NCBI GenBank assembly: GCA_007922305.1
Contig: ML677326.1
Span: forward strand, 54,926,785-54,990,784
Origin: Dermatemys mawii
Taxonomy: Eukaryota > Chordata > Testudines > Dermatemydidae
DNA: 64,000 bases
Direction: 5' to 3'
Shown: positions 23,575 to 36,180 of the stretch, piece by piece
Position numbering within the stretch: position 1 is the stretch's first letter
Layout of the letters: every line of letters starts with the position of its first letter
Made by a program: the position numbers and the translations under genes
Notes under the pieces: generated by a model
The model's database searches: none
Told to the model about the DNA's origin: nothing
Seen by the model: the letters and a program-made list of their open reading frames with translations, nothing else

Positions 23575-23816
23575 GGCTATGTCTACACTACACAGCTTTT
23601 AACGACATGGCTGTGTCGCCACAGCTGTGCGGCTAAAAGTCACGCAGCGTAGCCACTGTTTGTTGGCTCTCCTGCTGACAAAAAACTTCTACCCCCAACT
23701 AGCGGTGTTTGTGTTGTCCGCGGGAGACGCTTGTTGTGCTTTTGCTTGGGGGAAGTGGGTTTAACGCTTCTGAAAGACAAAAGTTTTGTTGTTGAACTGG
23801 TAGTGTAAACATAACC
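23575..23816. mobile_element. Harbinger-type MITE
   Basis: 242 bp with terminal inverted repeats GGCTATGTCTACACTAC and, inverted, GGTTATGTTTACACTAC. Flanking trinucleotides are TAA and TCA (decayed duplication). It is non-coding and its ends resemble those of the transposon at 12629-14129. Confidence 0.82.
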
Positions 23817-25082
23817 TCAGAAGTTACCAATAGTGGCTTGCCCTGCTTTGGCATACTGCATAAACCTCAAGAGCTCAGTCCCATTGTCCTTATTCAGAGA
23901 AGAGGACTAGGGAATTTAGTTAGAAAGCTAACTTTTTTGTCTACCTACCTCAGCTGAGGTAAGCCACATGCAGAATTTTTATGCAAACATTTCTAAGAAG
24001 GCTGCCAAACACCTTCATTTTCAAGCATTGATACATGTCTACTAAGCATTGTATTAAGATCACTAATGCATTTCACATAGGCCTCTAAATAGCTGTCAGA
24101 TAGTATTATTTTTAGTCATTACTAGCCTATGCTGTACTTGAACCAATGACCTTCTGTGACCTAAAGGTGAAGTATCTAATTACCAATCCTTTAAGCCACT
24201 CTGCAGCAGGGCTGCTAGAAAATGTCAGTCTCATGCATTTTGCTAGCATCTGACAAACCAATATTTGGATACCCTTGTTAACTGTTGTGTCCTGAATAAA
24301 TATTTTCCCCAAAGTAAAACGCTTTAGATTTATATTACCACAGTTATTGAAAGAAGCTTTTAATGAAGTTTATTGATCATAAAAGCAAAATACCTTGTCT
24401 ACTAATAAGATATAAACATAAGGTGCTATAAAAGCTTCCCTGTACATAAAATTGCAAAGGTGCCTAACTGTAACCCTCTTGTCAGAGGGACGGATGGGTT
24501 TTTTTGTTTACAGCCTTTCATGCTTGACCAATGCTTATGGTTGTACCAGGACTTGTTCAATTTCGTAGTAGTTTTAGGTCTGATTTTATTTATTTATTTT
24601 ATATTAAAGCTGCTGTTTTAATTCAGAAAAGGTCAAAACCAAATCCCCCCACACCTCCCCCATGAACTGCCACTCCCTTCCCCAAGTCACTTCAAAACAG
24701 CAATGAATTGTAGGAATTCATCAGAATAATTTTATCTTGAGCACATTATACCTAGGAATCTTTGAAGTTCAGCTGCCAGAATTTTCATTTACTCTGATAT
24801 TTTGCTATGTGAGACACTGGGACTTTAGTATATGTGCAACCTTGCAGTTGATTGCTTTTTAAAAAGACAAGTTGGCAACTGTCAACTAATAGACACTGAC
24901 TTATTTATTTGTATATCCTGTATACTGATTAATGTTTTTCATTATTTTATTATTTGTTTCCTGAAATAAGATTTATAAACATTTTAGCACTTTAATAAGT
25001 GAACTGAAAGTTTATCTAGCTTCATTTTAACTTTGATCAACATCAATACTGCTATCTTTTGTTGAGATATTATAGTTTACAC
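23817..25082. other. Intergenic, no gene recognised
   Basis: AT-rich single-copy-looking sequence. No conserved domain or repeat structure was recognised. Confidence 0.5.
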
Positions 25083-25250
25083 TTCAATAGCACCTTCTAC
25101 CAGAGGATTTCAAAGTACTTTACGAGAGTTAAATCTCACATGTAGAAGGGTAACGTGGTTTTCCTCATTTTACATATGGGGAAGGGGGGAAAAGGTTGTG
25201 TCACTCAAGGAGTGTATGGAATGGAACAGAATACATATCTCCTGACTTGT
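25083..25250 (-). repeat. CORE-SINE (MIR-like) fragment
   Basis: The plus strand reads as the reverse complement of a MIR-like SINE: AATAGCACCTTCTACCAGAG, TTCAAAGTACTTTACGAG, TTTCCTCATTTTACATATGG. It ends at CTCCTGACTTG, next to the LTR at 25254. Confidence 0.7.
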
Positions 25251-25253
25251 ACA

Positions 25254-26189
25254 TGTAACCCTTCTGCCCGTCAGAGTTGGCAGCAACAAGGGCCGGGTTC
25301 AGTATCCAGGGGTTCCATTCCAATAGCACAATACAAAAACCGGCTCGAGCCCCCACCCAGTGACCTGGGACAACCTTATACCACTCCTCTGGGCGTCTGT
25401 AAGAGACAATACTTCCCCTCTCGCAAGCACAGAGTCTGAGTGTACCAAAGCCTTTTAATAACAGGGAGAAACAATGTGGCATTATATTGGGGAAACACCA
25501 CAAACAAGGTTAATAAACCAAACCATGAACCAGAAGCCCCCCTCCCAGCAAATAGGCCGTGGCCTTCCCTTTGGCTCTTGAGTTCCACAACCCCAAAAAG
25601 TCACTCGATAGTCCCAAAAGTCCAACAGCCCAAGAGTCTCTGTTCTTGGTCCGTGCAGAGTTCAAAAGTCAATTGGCAGAGTCTTACCTCCAGCCTGGGT
25701 GGAGATGGAGGGTAGGGCACGGGGCACCTTACGTGGTCCAAGGCCGACTGCGCCGCCTCTCCGTGGGGTTCCACTGCAGCTCTCACCGCAATCGGCTCTG
25801 CTCCGCTCCGCTGGCTGTCCTACGAACCACTCTGCCCGTTGATCCGCTAGCTGCTCTGCTAGCCAACACACAGACAGCTCTGCCGCGCCGGTCACTCTGC
25901 CTGCAGCACCAACGCCTCTGCTAGTTGACAGACAGACAGCTCTGCTGCATCGGTCACTCTGCCCGCAGCACCAACACCTCCGCTAGTCGACAGACAGCTC
26001 TGCTGCACCAGTCACTCCGCTAGCCGTCCTGCTAGCCGACACACAGACTGCTCTGCTGCACCAGCCACTCTGCACTTTTTCCAGGCCCCCCTACTTAAGA
26101 CAGTGCTCAGTGATTTCTTTAGCTCTTAAGTGATTTCAGCATACAGTAGGGGTGCTGCTGACACCCAGGAAGATTCCAGAACCTTGACA
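25254..26189 (-). mobile_element. Solo LTR, family C, with internal minisatellite
   Basis: 936 bp. The minus strand starts TGTCAAGGTTCTGGAATC and ends AGAAGGGTTACA (TG...CA termini). No internal retroviral sequence follows on either side. Flanking bases GTACA and GTATT share three of five positions, a weak target duplication. The element has many CpG sites and a tandem array near its start. The open frames here are not recognisable proteins. Confidence 0.75.
25859..26075 (-). repeat. Tandem array of about 50-62-bp units in the LTR
   Basis: Four imperfect units each begin CTAGcc/tcGACA and run through CAGCTCTGCTGCACC and a cagtCACTCTGC segment. Units 1 and 2 are about 62 bp; later units are shorter. 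Near the start of an LTR such arrays often lie in the U3 promoter region. Confidence 0.75.
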
Positions 26190-26194
26190 GTATT

Positions 26195-27445
26195 GACACA
26201 GAGTTGGAGGCAAGCCTTGGTGAGTTTCTCAATTACACAAGGTTGGGAGGTTAGATACTAGAGGCAATAGATGGAAAGATTGTTGTATCAAGGGATGATT
26301 TTTTAAATACTGGCCAAATTGTGACTTACTTTAGAGACAATGGTGAATTTCCCTAAGGGTTGGTGATCTCAGTTATTAGAATCCCAGTTGCTCTCAATTC
26401 ACTTTTGCTAGCGAAGAGGAGAATGGATTAGTCAAGGTTAGGCTCAGTTTCTCTGCAGTGCTTCTCAGACTTCCTATTGTGTAAAAGGGTTTGAGTTCAT
26501 AAAGGGGAAAGTATCATGCAGTCAGGCCTAGGATTGTTGCATGATTTCTGTTGTGCAGAAAGACCTTCTTACATACAAGTAATTTTCTTTGAGGAGAGAT
26601 GCTAATAGTTCCTATAGCAGCAGGTGTTGGGTTCTAGAGTTGTGTGAAGAAATTCCAGATTAATAAAGAAATTCATGGTTTGGAATAATTCAGCAGGCTT
26701 CACATTGGCATATGGAATGATGGAGGAAAGGTAGAATGTCTGTGTCCATAAAAATAACAATAAAAAAGTCTAAGATTAACAGAACTACAGGCTTTTAATT
26801 TTATATCACTTTGAATGGTTGGTGGTTTTCTGTCCCAGTCAATTTTATGTGTATGAATGAAAGAAATCTTGGTAATATCAGGAGCTCCAGGTCTTGACAT
26901 CTAATTCGCAAACACTTCATCTTAACTACCCTGTCTTCCTGATTTAATAGTCTGTAGCAGACACTAACTTAATTCTCATTTACTATTCTCTCATTCTAAT
27001 TCATAGAATTTGCTTTGAACTCTTATCAAAATTATCCATTAGTATTTCACTGCTTATATGAATGTTCTTGGCATATAATGCATCTTGCTACCTTTCTGTC
27101 ACTTCTATAAAGATATTTTTTAGTGTTGAGACTTTTCATGAAATTTAACCCAACATACTCTTGTCGTGCCTAAATCATAATTTCTCTCCTGCAGCATCAC
27201 CACTAACATCTCATATTTCAATCCATCACAGCAGAAAATGAGCTGAATATATTGTGTAGTGCCTTGCTTTATACTACAATACAATCTTTAGGATGTACTG
27301 GAAAAATACTTTAGTTACTCTTAGGTATGATTTTGCTTGTAGTGAAGTATCCAAATTATTGCTCATTAATTACCAAGCACTGATGGCTATTATATAGTTG
27401 GTAGTGGCTATTAAGTATTTTTTCTGATAAGAAAAGTTTCTGATG
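26195..27445. other. Intergenic, no gene recognised
   Basis: AT-rich; only short chance frames. Confidence 0.5.
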
Positions 27446-27453
27446 CTCTAACA

Positions 27454-27722
27454 CAGGGATTCTCAATTTTATTTTGTTGGGCCCCCTCTCTGAAAATATT
27501 TCAGGCTGCTATTACCTCTCTTCCCTCTCAAAAAATGCCACCCTTACAACTATGCTGATACTGGCGGCAGTGCTGCCTTCAGAGCTGGGCACCAGGCCAG
27601 CAGCCATTGCTGCTCTCCAGTCGCCCAGCTCTGAAGGCAGTGCAGCCACCAGCAGCAGCACAGAAGTAAGGGTAATTCTGTGAACCCCCTACAATACTGG
27701 ACCCTCAGTTTGAGAAATGCTG
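27454..27722. mobile_element. hAT-type MITE
   Basis: 269 bp. Ends are CAGGGATTCTCAA and, inverted, CAGCATTTCTCAA. Flanked by 8-bp duplications CTCTAACA (27446-27453) and CTTTAACA (27723-27730), one mismatch. Inside is a perfect 18-bp inverted repeat: CTGCCTTCAGAGCTGGGC at 27573-27590 and its complement at 27623-27640. The 8-bp duplication and CAGxG end place it in the hAT superfamily. Non-coding. Confidence 0.88.
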
Positions 27723-28137
27723 CTTTAACACATCTACAATGTTTATAGCGTTCCAATCAATGTATGCTATTTCTAGGTGCTGTTGTTTCACATATTAAGA
27801 CTAGCTTTTGTACTCTGATAATTCATTATCCTGTTTTTCAGCCTTAATGGCTATTAGGATAATTGTGAGCCTTTTAATTTAAAATTAAAATAAATAACAG
27901 AATATTATACTTCCTTTTATACTTACACTGTTTATTCAGTCTTAAGATAACATTTGCTTTTGTGATGCATAACTCCTTATTTTGCTGGCATTGTATTAAC
28001 TTTTGAATACACTTCTAAAACAGTCAGAGTTTAATTTTTGAGCTTCCACTCCCAAATGTACAGTGTGTGTGTTCCAGGAGCAATGGCTTCACCCTTTTCA
28101 CTTCATAGGACCTGGTCTTAGCAGCACTCTTGTAGGG

Positions 28138-28630
28138 TAGGGTTACCCTATTTCAGGTTGCCAAAAAGGACACTGTGGGGGAGGGGCAGAGAAGAGCTGG
28201 GGTGTGGGGAGGGAGGGAGAAATAGAGGGGAGAGATGTAGTTCGGGGGTACTGGAGGAGGTACCTGCAGCAGGGGTATGCACTAGAGGTGGAGGCCAGGG
28301 TCACTCTCTGTCACAGTGGCAGGTGCAAGCCCAGAATGTGGGGTTAGTCAGCAACTTCCTGCAGGACCCTGTCCCCAGGGCTAGGAGCTGGGGCCGCGGT
28401 GGGAGGGATCTGGCAGCTGTGACTGCAGGGGAATGGACCAATTAACTATGGCTACAGGGGAGGGAGCAATAATGAAGCAGACCAATCAAGGGTCTTTCTG
28501 AACCATAGCATTTGTTCTGTAAAAATTTCCTGTTTGAGAAATCTGCCAGGACAGAGGATGGAGGCTCAAACAAACAAACAAACAAAAAACCCAACCCCAA
28601 CATCCTGGAAAACTAGGATGTAACCCTAAT
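28138..28630. mobile_element. Dispersed repeat with AGGGTTACC / GTAACCCTA ends
   Basis: The left end TAGGGTTACCCTATTTC and the right end GGATGTAACCCTAA are inverted relative to each other. The interior is purine-rich and GC-rich, unlike its flanks, with a (CAAA)n run at about 28571-28590. TGTAG occurs outside both ends and may be a target duplication. Family unknown to me with certainty. Confidence 0.5.
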
Positions 28631-31544
28631 GTAGTGTCATTAAAGAGTTTACACACAGATCCGAGCTAGGACATTACCTTAAAATGGACTACTTTTCTTT
28701 AGTTTCAGCTAACTGAATATATTTTAAAGAAAAAAAGTTAAACAGTTGTTGCCATATTACGTACTAGCAATGATACAACTGATAATTAATTTTAAGAGTC
28801 TTACTGTGCATTAGACTATCAGTAAGTCATCACTAATGACTGGTATTTCAAACACTCTAAAACAATGTGAAAATCTAGACAGATTTAATTGGAACTAAAC
28901 AACATTTTCTCTTAACATAACTTAAATTCCAGATCTAAACAACCTGACAAAGCTACCTTTAAACTTATTTCTTGATTTAGCTTTTACAGTTAAACTACTT
29001 GTTCAGTCATGTTCTGGTGGAGAAGCTGAATCCATAGTTGAAATGCTGATGTGTTACACACCTTTTTACCTCCCTGGCATGCATAATAAATTGCTGTAAC
29101 CACACCACACATTTTGGATACAGAAATTCCATCTTGTTCAATTTTCTCATGCCCGATTCAGAAAAGCACTTAAGCACGTGCTTAAGTCCATCTCTGTTCT
29201 ATTCGCACACTAAGTATTGTCCTGAACAGGGTTGTTTTCCTGGATCAAAGCCTCAGTAGTGGTATAAAAGTTAAAACGATGCACGTTTTTCTCACTCCAA
29301 AGTAAGCAATTTCCAAAACAAATGCAATTTTAAAAAATATAGTTGAGAATATTGCTACTTCATATCTTTTAAACTTTCTCAATACTGCTTTGGAGAAAAG
29401 TAGAAGAGTTTTACTCTAACTAGCATGAAATTTATGGGAGCAGGATTATGTGTTTTACTTCCAAGTATGTTTGATGGAACCAGAATGTTTCGAGGATCAT
29501 CACCAACACGCATAATGTGACATTTATTATTATTGAAATCAGAAGCTTTACATAAATACATATTAAGCATAAAAACATGCTCCTAGACAACTTCTTAACA
29601 TGTGCATATCTGTGGTGATTACAGAGAGTAACAGCCTGATCCTGCCAGTAACTGAGCATCTTCTCCTGGATGCTGAGTGACTTCCACTCCTGTAGTGTTA
29701 CCATATGAAAAGAATTCTTAAACAGTGGAAGGCATGGTTATTCCAGTTAGTATGCTTTCACACCAGAAATCTGATTAGACTTTCATTCTGTTAGACATGG
29801 GACAGTCAGTGGGAATTGCAACTGTGTAACTTGGAGCAGCAGCAGCACTTGAGGGAACACAGCATCTTGCATGATCAGGCCACCTATTACTAGATTTAGA
29901 TTTATCAGATCTTTAGTTAGTAAAGTACAAATCAGTAATGTTATGCTAAAACTTCCCCCTTTTGACTCTTTTAGAGTTTCAACATATCAAATAAAGCCAG
30001 TTGGATAAGAATTAATCCTCTTTTGAGAAGATGCAATGTTCCCAACACTCACTATTTTAAAACAAGAATTATATTTGTTTTTCTGAAAGCTTATACTCAT
30101 TCTAGGCTTCATGGTTTTGGAAAAAGGCTTGAAAATGAACCTTAAAGGCATAAAATACAAAAGGTAAATAAAGCTTTTTTAATCTCATGGTTTTGGGGTG
30201 GAGCACCCAACTCATAATGTTTTAGCACGTGAAGTCAGTAATATTGATGATGTGAGACACTCACAAAGCTCAGTTGTGGCCCAACCCTGCAAACCTTTAT
30301 TTATATAAGTAATCCTAATTACTTTAATGGGACTGTTCACATAATTTGTTTTCACAATAGGACTAGAACATTGTTTTTCACAAATACCCTCATACAGATT
30401 GGAGGACAGAAGCAAATCTTTATTTTGTACAATAAATACACTGCATAGTATAATTCAACTGTTTTACTTTGAGTTTATCAACAGAGGAACCTTCCTTTAG
30501 AAAAAGGGGATTTACAGTGAGCAGATATTAAGCTAGAGCCTAATTAATTTTTCCCACTTTGTAAAATCCTTGCTCTTGAAACCAGTTTAATTTTTCATCT
30601 ACTTGTAACATGAAAAGAACTGGGAAGGAAGTAACTTGTATTTGCAGGACTTCAAATAAGAACAGTAGCAATTACATATTCATTCTCAAATCTGTCCTAA
30701 TACTCAAGGGGCTACTCAATGGAACTGCCCCCAATATAACTTGGGGCAAAGCTGTTCCCTTTACTGTTTTTAATTTCAACAACATAATGGAAAGTATGTC
30801 TAATTGTTTGTAGAACATAAACACAATATTGATGAAATTGGTGAAAACATTTTTGTTTGAAAATTAGGCCCTTGGTAATAAAGAAAATGGCTCAGGGCAA
30901 ACTGGGAGCTTCAGAAAACTTGCGTAATGCTAAACAGCCTCCTTGCTCTTTGGGACATGCATTCTGAACCATTGTTTGATTCCAGCCAGGCCAAATAAAA
31001 AAATTGGTTGGCTCCATATCAGCTAACAAAATACACCAAGATAAATCTCAGGTTTTAAATGATTTTTTTGGTCTTATCTTCAGGCCATCAAACAAGCAGG
31101 TTTATCATATAAACAAAAAGAAAAGCAATAAGTTTCCTTTCTCTCAGGCTTATTCCTAGAAGCCATTTCTCTTCTGACTTCATGGGGCTTAGCTTTGGGT
31201 GTCAGAGTTGATTACTACAAAGGAGGGAGAGAGAGAGCAAGTGAGCACCTCCCCCGCCCTCTAATATTTAGGTCAGCTCTGATACTCTCCCTAAGTGTAT
31301 CTGGGCCACATCTTTAATTAATCCCAGACGATTCCATCATTGCTGGGTTACCTCAGTCAGCCTCACCTAGAGGGGCATCTACTACCTTCATTCCCGACAG
31401 TAGAGATTTTTACCTCAGGGAACAGACAACTTCTTTTCTTTACTCCAGGGAAGAATTTTAACTTCCTCACCACCATAAACTATATAACATTTATGCAACT
31501 CTTCACACAAGCCATATGCAATCCACCTGGCGTCTCTGACTGAG
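28631..31544. other. Intergenic, mostly unrecognised, with short foldback repeats
   Basis: Two short repeats of the 'cattgacttcaatggg' foldback type occur at about 29150-29250 and 30268-30345. Otherwise AT-rich with no gene recognised. Confidence 0.5.
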
Positions 31545-32090
31545 AATAAACTCAGGTGGCATGGAGCATTGTTGGGGGACACTAACCCTTGGGGAGCCCC
31601 CTTCCATTTGGCCATAAAGTCACTGGCATCTCTGGCTCCAGCACCTCTGGTTCCAGGTTGTCTGTAGCTCAGCTCTCTGACCAAGTCAAAGTTCAAAACT
31701 CTTCCATGGTATTGCAAACACGTCCAAATTAATCTGAATAAATCTTCTGCTCCTTTGGATGCTGAGGTCTTTTCCTTCTACTTGCAAAACTCTCTCAGGG
31801 CTTCCCTTTCATTACATTTGTAGTATACTACGTGATATCTGGCTGTTACCCAAACTCTAGGCTTCTCTTAGCCAGAAAAACTGTCCCCTCTGCAGTCTCT
31901 CTATCTATTTATTATGGCTCAGCCATGCTCTTTCTGGTTGGGATCCAATTAGCTACTTGCCCCCTCTCCCTCTTGTGCAGAACATGACTAATTGGGTGTG
32001 TTTGCTAGCCTAGTAGGCAATGGGAGTTAAACCACACACACACCTTTAATGTAGTACCCATCAGGTTACTCTCTCCCTGTCACTGTACAG
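31545..32090 (-). repeat. 3' LTR of the two-LTR retroelement
   Basis: Colinear with 34030-34637 but clearly diverged with several indels, implying an old insertion. Boundaries are approximate; the outermost bases are not resolved. Confidence 0.55.
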
Positions 32091-32999
32091 GGCCCTGCAG
32101 TTGCTTCAGCTCTTCCTCTTAGTTTTACTTGGGTGAATTAACATTTAGCACATCAGCATAACATTTCTTCCAGTATTCTCCATCTTGGGTGTGTATTTAT
32201 AGGGCTTCCTCTACAGCAGTTAAAACTCTCTGATTTGTGTACTCTTTCTGATTGGTCTGGCCTCCTGTGGTAACCCTTGGAGCGGCAGGTCTGGGTCTAC
32301 GATCAAGGCATCGTCTTCTGTCTCCTCACTCAGGATATCTATACCCTATGAACTCACTCAATTAGTTTCCTCTTCCACTGGGGCCCGTTCTCAGCTTCCA
32401 GAGATCAGGGCTCCTTGTCACATTTCCATGGTTCGCAGTGCAGTTTGCTCCCCTTCAAGTTGCTTCTGACAATTCTTTTCAAATACCCAATCTAGTCTTG
32501 TCTGAATCAGTTCTTGCTCTTGTTTTGTGGCCTTCTCTGTTGTAAGGTTTTTGGTTCCTCCAGCTATTGGTTTGCTTCTATAACTGTCTCCCAGGTCTGT
32601 ATTTGACCTGGCATCTCTTGTTCAACTCTTGAGTAACTTCCCTCAGTCCACTGAGTTTGCGCACATAGGTCTCATCTCTGGGCTGCCTGATCCAACTATG
32701 CATGTCCTTGCAATGGTCGCCTTTCGGTCAGTTTGTCCACACAGTACCACTTCTTGAAATGATCTTGGAAATTAGGCCAGATTATGTCTATAATTATGGG
32801 CCAGGGGAAATTTCTTACCATCTATTTCCACAGTTCCTAGACTACTCTCTCAAACTAGCATCTTCCCTCATCAGGAGTCAATCAGTCCTCTCATTTTGCA
32901 TCCAGCAATTTTAGCAGTTATCTGGCAGGCTGGAATGCGACCTCTACTGAGGGAACATCCCAATCCCCAGACTTGGCTGGAATATCAGTCCAAATATTC

Positions 33000-34010
33000 T
33001 CACCCCGTAAGTGGACAATCCTTTCTTATATGACCTAGTTGGCAACAATGGAAGTACACTACAGTATTCTTCTGATCAATTCCTGGGTGCCTATTTCAGA
33101 TACCTGGTGATGAGTGCAGTGCTGCTACCTCTTCCAATTTCTTAGGTACCAAATTGCTTCAGAATATATCTCCCTGTATGTCCCCCTTGCTGTCCTACGG
33201 TCAGGGATTCTGCATCACGTTGCTTTCCTTGGAATAGTCCCCTTGAATTAAGCCCTTGTTTGGGTGGTCAGCATTATCGGCCTCCATATAGGCCTCCACC
33301 CATGCCATGGCCTCATCAATAGAAGTCAGTCAAAGCCTCTGGACCCAACTTTATGCTCCAGCAGGCAAGACCCTTAGGAATTATTCTAAGACTACAAAAT
33401 GCACTTCCTTGTCCTAGGAACTTGTGTCAGACTGCAACCATCGTGTTGCTAGATGCTGTAAATATGCTGTCTCTCTAGAGTGCACCCTCCCCCCACATAG
33501 GAAAAACTCTATCCTAAACGAGTGACGGTATGCTTCAGAGGTCAGTCCCAAACTATCTACAATGGCTCTTTTTACAATTTTGTAAGGCTGTGCCTGCTTA
33601 TCGGACAAAGCTCAATGGGCTGCTTGAGGTGCTCCTAAGAGGAATGGGGTGACTCAGGCTGCAAAAAAGGATTTGGGCCACTTTGCTGCCGTTGCTACTC
33701 TCTCGGAAATGCGCAAAACCACCTCTGTCTTATCACCTGGACCCAGGTTTGCCAGGGTGGCTGCTGGTCTGGCAGAATTTTCTTCTCCTGAAATTAGCCA
33801 GGTCCTTGGGGTCCATTTTCTAGGCATTGAAGGAAATGTTCTTGCTGTCCTTATAGTAGATACAATAAAAGAGCATGCAGCTGCTCCTCCTGCTGGGCTG
33901 CCAGCATCCAGACTGCATCCTCCATGTTCCACAAAGGGAAAAAAAGCCTTAGTGTGTCCAACTGTTCCTGCCCCTAACCTAGCTGGTATCTTCCTTGGGG
34001 TCCCCAGAAT
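33000..34010 (-). pseudogene. Degraded gag of the LTR element
   Basis: Two open segments (34067-33654 and 33608-33414 on the minus strand) plus sequence below them give gag-like translation. The second contains a SCAN/capsid C-terminal-domain-like pattern with the LGLTSEAYRHSFR and LATRWLQ segments. At about 33062-33018 the frame shows a zinc-knuckle pattern CQLGHIRKDC in which the first cysteine is replaced by tyrosine. Stops and frame changes interrupt it. Gag normally packages the element RNA; this copy cannot make an intact product. Confidence 0.65.
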
Positions 34011-34029
34011 CCTACTTCTGGTACCAATA

Positions 34030-34637
34030 TGAGAGGGCACGTTCACCCTTGAACTGCTGCCTTGCATCCAGGTGCGATGTCACTGGAATCCAGTGTCTCT
34101 TGCTGGCCATCTGATCTGGCTCCAGGTCTTCTGTGGCTCAGCACTCAGTCCACGTCACAAAGTTCAAACTCTTTGAGGGGTACCAAATGAATCTGGATAA
34201 TTATTCTGCCCCCTTGTGGTATTGAAAGCTGCTTCTACTTGCAAAACCCTATCTTGGGACTTCTCTTGCAAGAACCTATGCTGCCCCTGTTATATCTATT
34301 ACCCTAATCCTGGACTTTTCTCAGTTGCAGAGACCTGTCTCTTCTGCTCATTCAGTCTACTTATTATGATTTAGCTCTGCCCCTGCTAGCTCAGAACCAA
34401 TTAGCTGCTCACCTCGCCACAGGAAGAGGCTATTTGGGTGCATTTGCTCGCCTTGCCAGTGATGGGGGTGGAGGCGAGGTTAAACACCATCAGAAGTCTG
34501 CTTTACATCCTGAGGTCCCAGGTCATTCTACCAATCCCTGCTGAATTCATGACTCTCCCCACTGGAGATCTGGGGAAATCAAATGCTACTCTAATGCTGG
34601 TGTCTCTTGGGGAAATAATGAGTAATCCACCCTAACA
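34030..34637 (-). repeat. 5' LTR of the two-LTR retroelement
   Basis: About 608 bp. The minus strand starts TGTTAGGGTGGATTACTC and ends in CA next to the primer-binding site. Homologous to 31545-32090. Confidence 0.65.
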
Positions 34638-34779
34638 GTTGATACTGTACTCCCTTCATAAATAAGTACACAATTCTTAAATAACAAAGAATTCCTATAA
34701 AATTTAAACAATAGAAATTATAAGCACAACAATTACAAGAACAAGTTATACTCTCTCTGCTCCCCACCCTGGAGATGAG

Positions 34780-35440
34780 TCATTCAGTGAATTCTCTCTC
34801 CACCCCCCTCCCCGCAATCAGCTGAGTTTGTAGCTCAGAGCAAAGGGAGGGTAGGGGAATTTAAATCTCTAAGAAGAAGGAACAGAATTTTATGCTGCTT
34901 GGACTCTGAGGAGCAAGGTTTTCTAAGCATAAGCAAGGGGACCAGAATGCTTAGCCTGGGTTTACCCTAAAGGACGTATTGCATTTGCTTATTGTAGAAA
35001 CTTCTATTACCTTTTGAAACTTGAAAATGTAACTTATTTGTATAGGTATGTTTACCTGCTTTAATCTTGTAAATAACTCTTGTTTCCTTTTCCTAGTTAA
35101 TAAATTCTTAGATAGTTTACTATAGGATTGGCTGCAAGTGTTGTCTTTGGTGTGGGATTTAAAAAGGAATTGACCGGGAGTATGTGACTGGTCCGTTGGG
35201 ACTGGGACTAACCTGAATATTGCTGTGATTTGTGGTGTACGGGACCATTTATCATAAAGATAGGCTTACCTGGGCGGCAGGACACAGTGAAGGAGATACT
35301 GAAGGAGACTGTTTGTGACTCAATGTAAAAGCTTTTATATTTGCGTGGGGACTTTACACTTAATAAATGGTTTGTGAAATCTAGAACTCTCAACCCGTTT
35401 GGGGTTTGTGCCCTGATTATCAACAGTTTGTCATGAAATC
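34780..35440 (+). mobile_element. LTR fragment, family D (3' part recognisable)
   Basis: Contains a block order I recognise from a common turtle LTR: TGTAAATAACTCTTGTTTCC, CTAGTTAATAAATTCTTAG, TAGGATTGGCTGCAAG, ACTAACCTGAATATTG, then GGGGTTTGTGCCCTG. The AATAAA at about 35099-35104 may be the LTR polyadenylation signal. No internal region is adjacent. The left boundary is approximate. Confidence 0.7.
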
Positions 35441-36180
35441 AGTATTCACGCTCTAAAGTCATGGCAGACTGCTTGACAAATATATACAAATATGACTAAT
35501 TTTTAAAATAAATGTACATGCCATAAGTCTGTTTTGTTTTTCTGTTCTGATCACTTTACACAGTCACCAAGTCTAGGTACTGTTGCACTTTTAGACATTG
35601 CAGGCACACTGTGGTCCAGTGTCCATCTTGTCAGAGAGGTCCAGAGTGGTCTGGATCTCAAAATAGCTTCTTAGTTACAAGGGGTAGTCTGACTTGTACT
35701 CATACTGGGGTAGCAAGCTTAGCTATAAGCTTTCTGCTTTTCCTCCTGGCTGAAGTAACTGTCAATGATTCAGCTGTAGAAGGTAGCTGGCTGAAGTAGC
35801 TGTTAGGCAGTCACTCCCTTCACAATGGTTAGGTTCCCAAACTCAGTGGTTTCCCAGTTGAGAATTAGGAAAACTGAAAAAACTGTCAATTACTTTGTGA
35901 GAGGAATTTGATGTCCCCTGCCCCCTCTCCCTTTTCAACAGACACCCAAGAGGGAAGGACTACCTCCTCTCTCCCAGTCATATGGTCCATGGGGTAAAGA
36001 ACCAATCAGAGCTCCCCTCTTTTTGGAAATCTGGGGCTGCTATTTTAGTTCACTTAAGTGGAGAGGAGGCTGGAGGGAGGGGAGGTCCCCTAGCAATGGG
36101 ACAGCAATGCTTCTGGGATGCAATCCTTGGCCATGCCCCCATAAGTGTCACAGCCCCTGATAAAGAATGTGTATATGTAT
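35441..36180. other. Intergenic, no gene recognised
   Basis: Mixed composition; no clear repeat or coding signature. Confidence 0.45.

Larger units (their letters stand above)
31545..34637 (-). mobile_element. Two-LTR retroelement (gag/protease remnants, no polymerase)
   Basis: Two directly repeated, diverged LTRs bracket about 1.9 kb. Upper-coordinate (5') LTR 34030-34637, lower (3') LTR about 31545-32090. Shared LTR blocks include AAAGTTCAAA, CTTCTACTTGCAAAA, TTATTATGxTTxAGC and CAATTAGCT. Immediately inside the 5' LTR the minus strand reads TGGTACCAGAAGTAGGATT (about 34008-34026), which fits a primer-binding site for a tRNA-Leu. The interior encodes degraded gag with a SCAN/capsid-like stretch and a zinc knuckle, then a possible protease trace. 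Reverse transcriptase, integrase and envelope are absent, so the copy is internally deleted and defective. Confidence 0.75.

Noticed and set aside
33649..34032. 127-aa plus-strand frame
   Set aside because: Antisense to the gag remnant of the LTR element.
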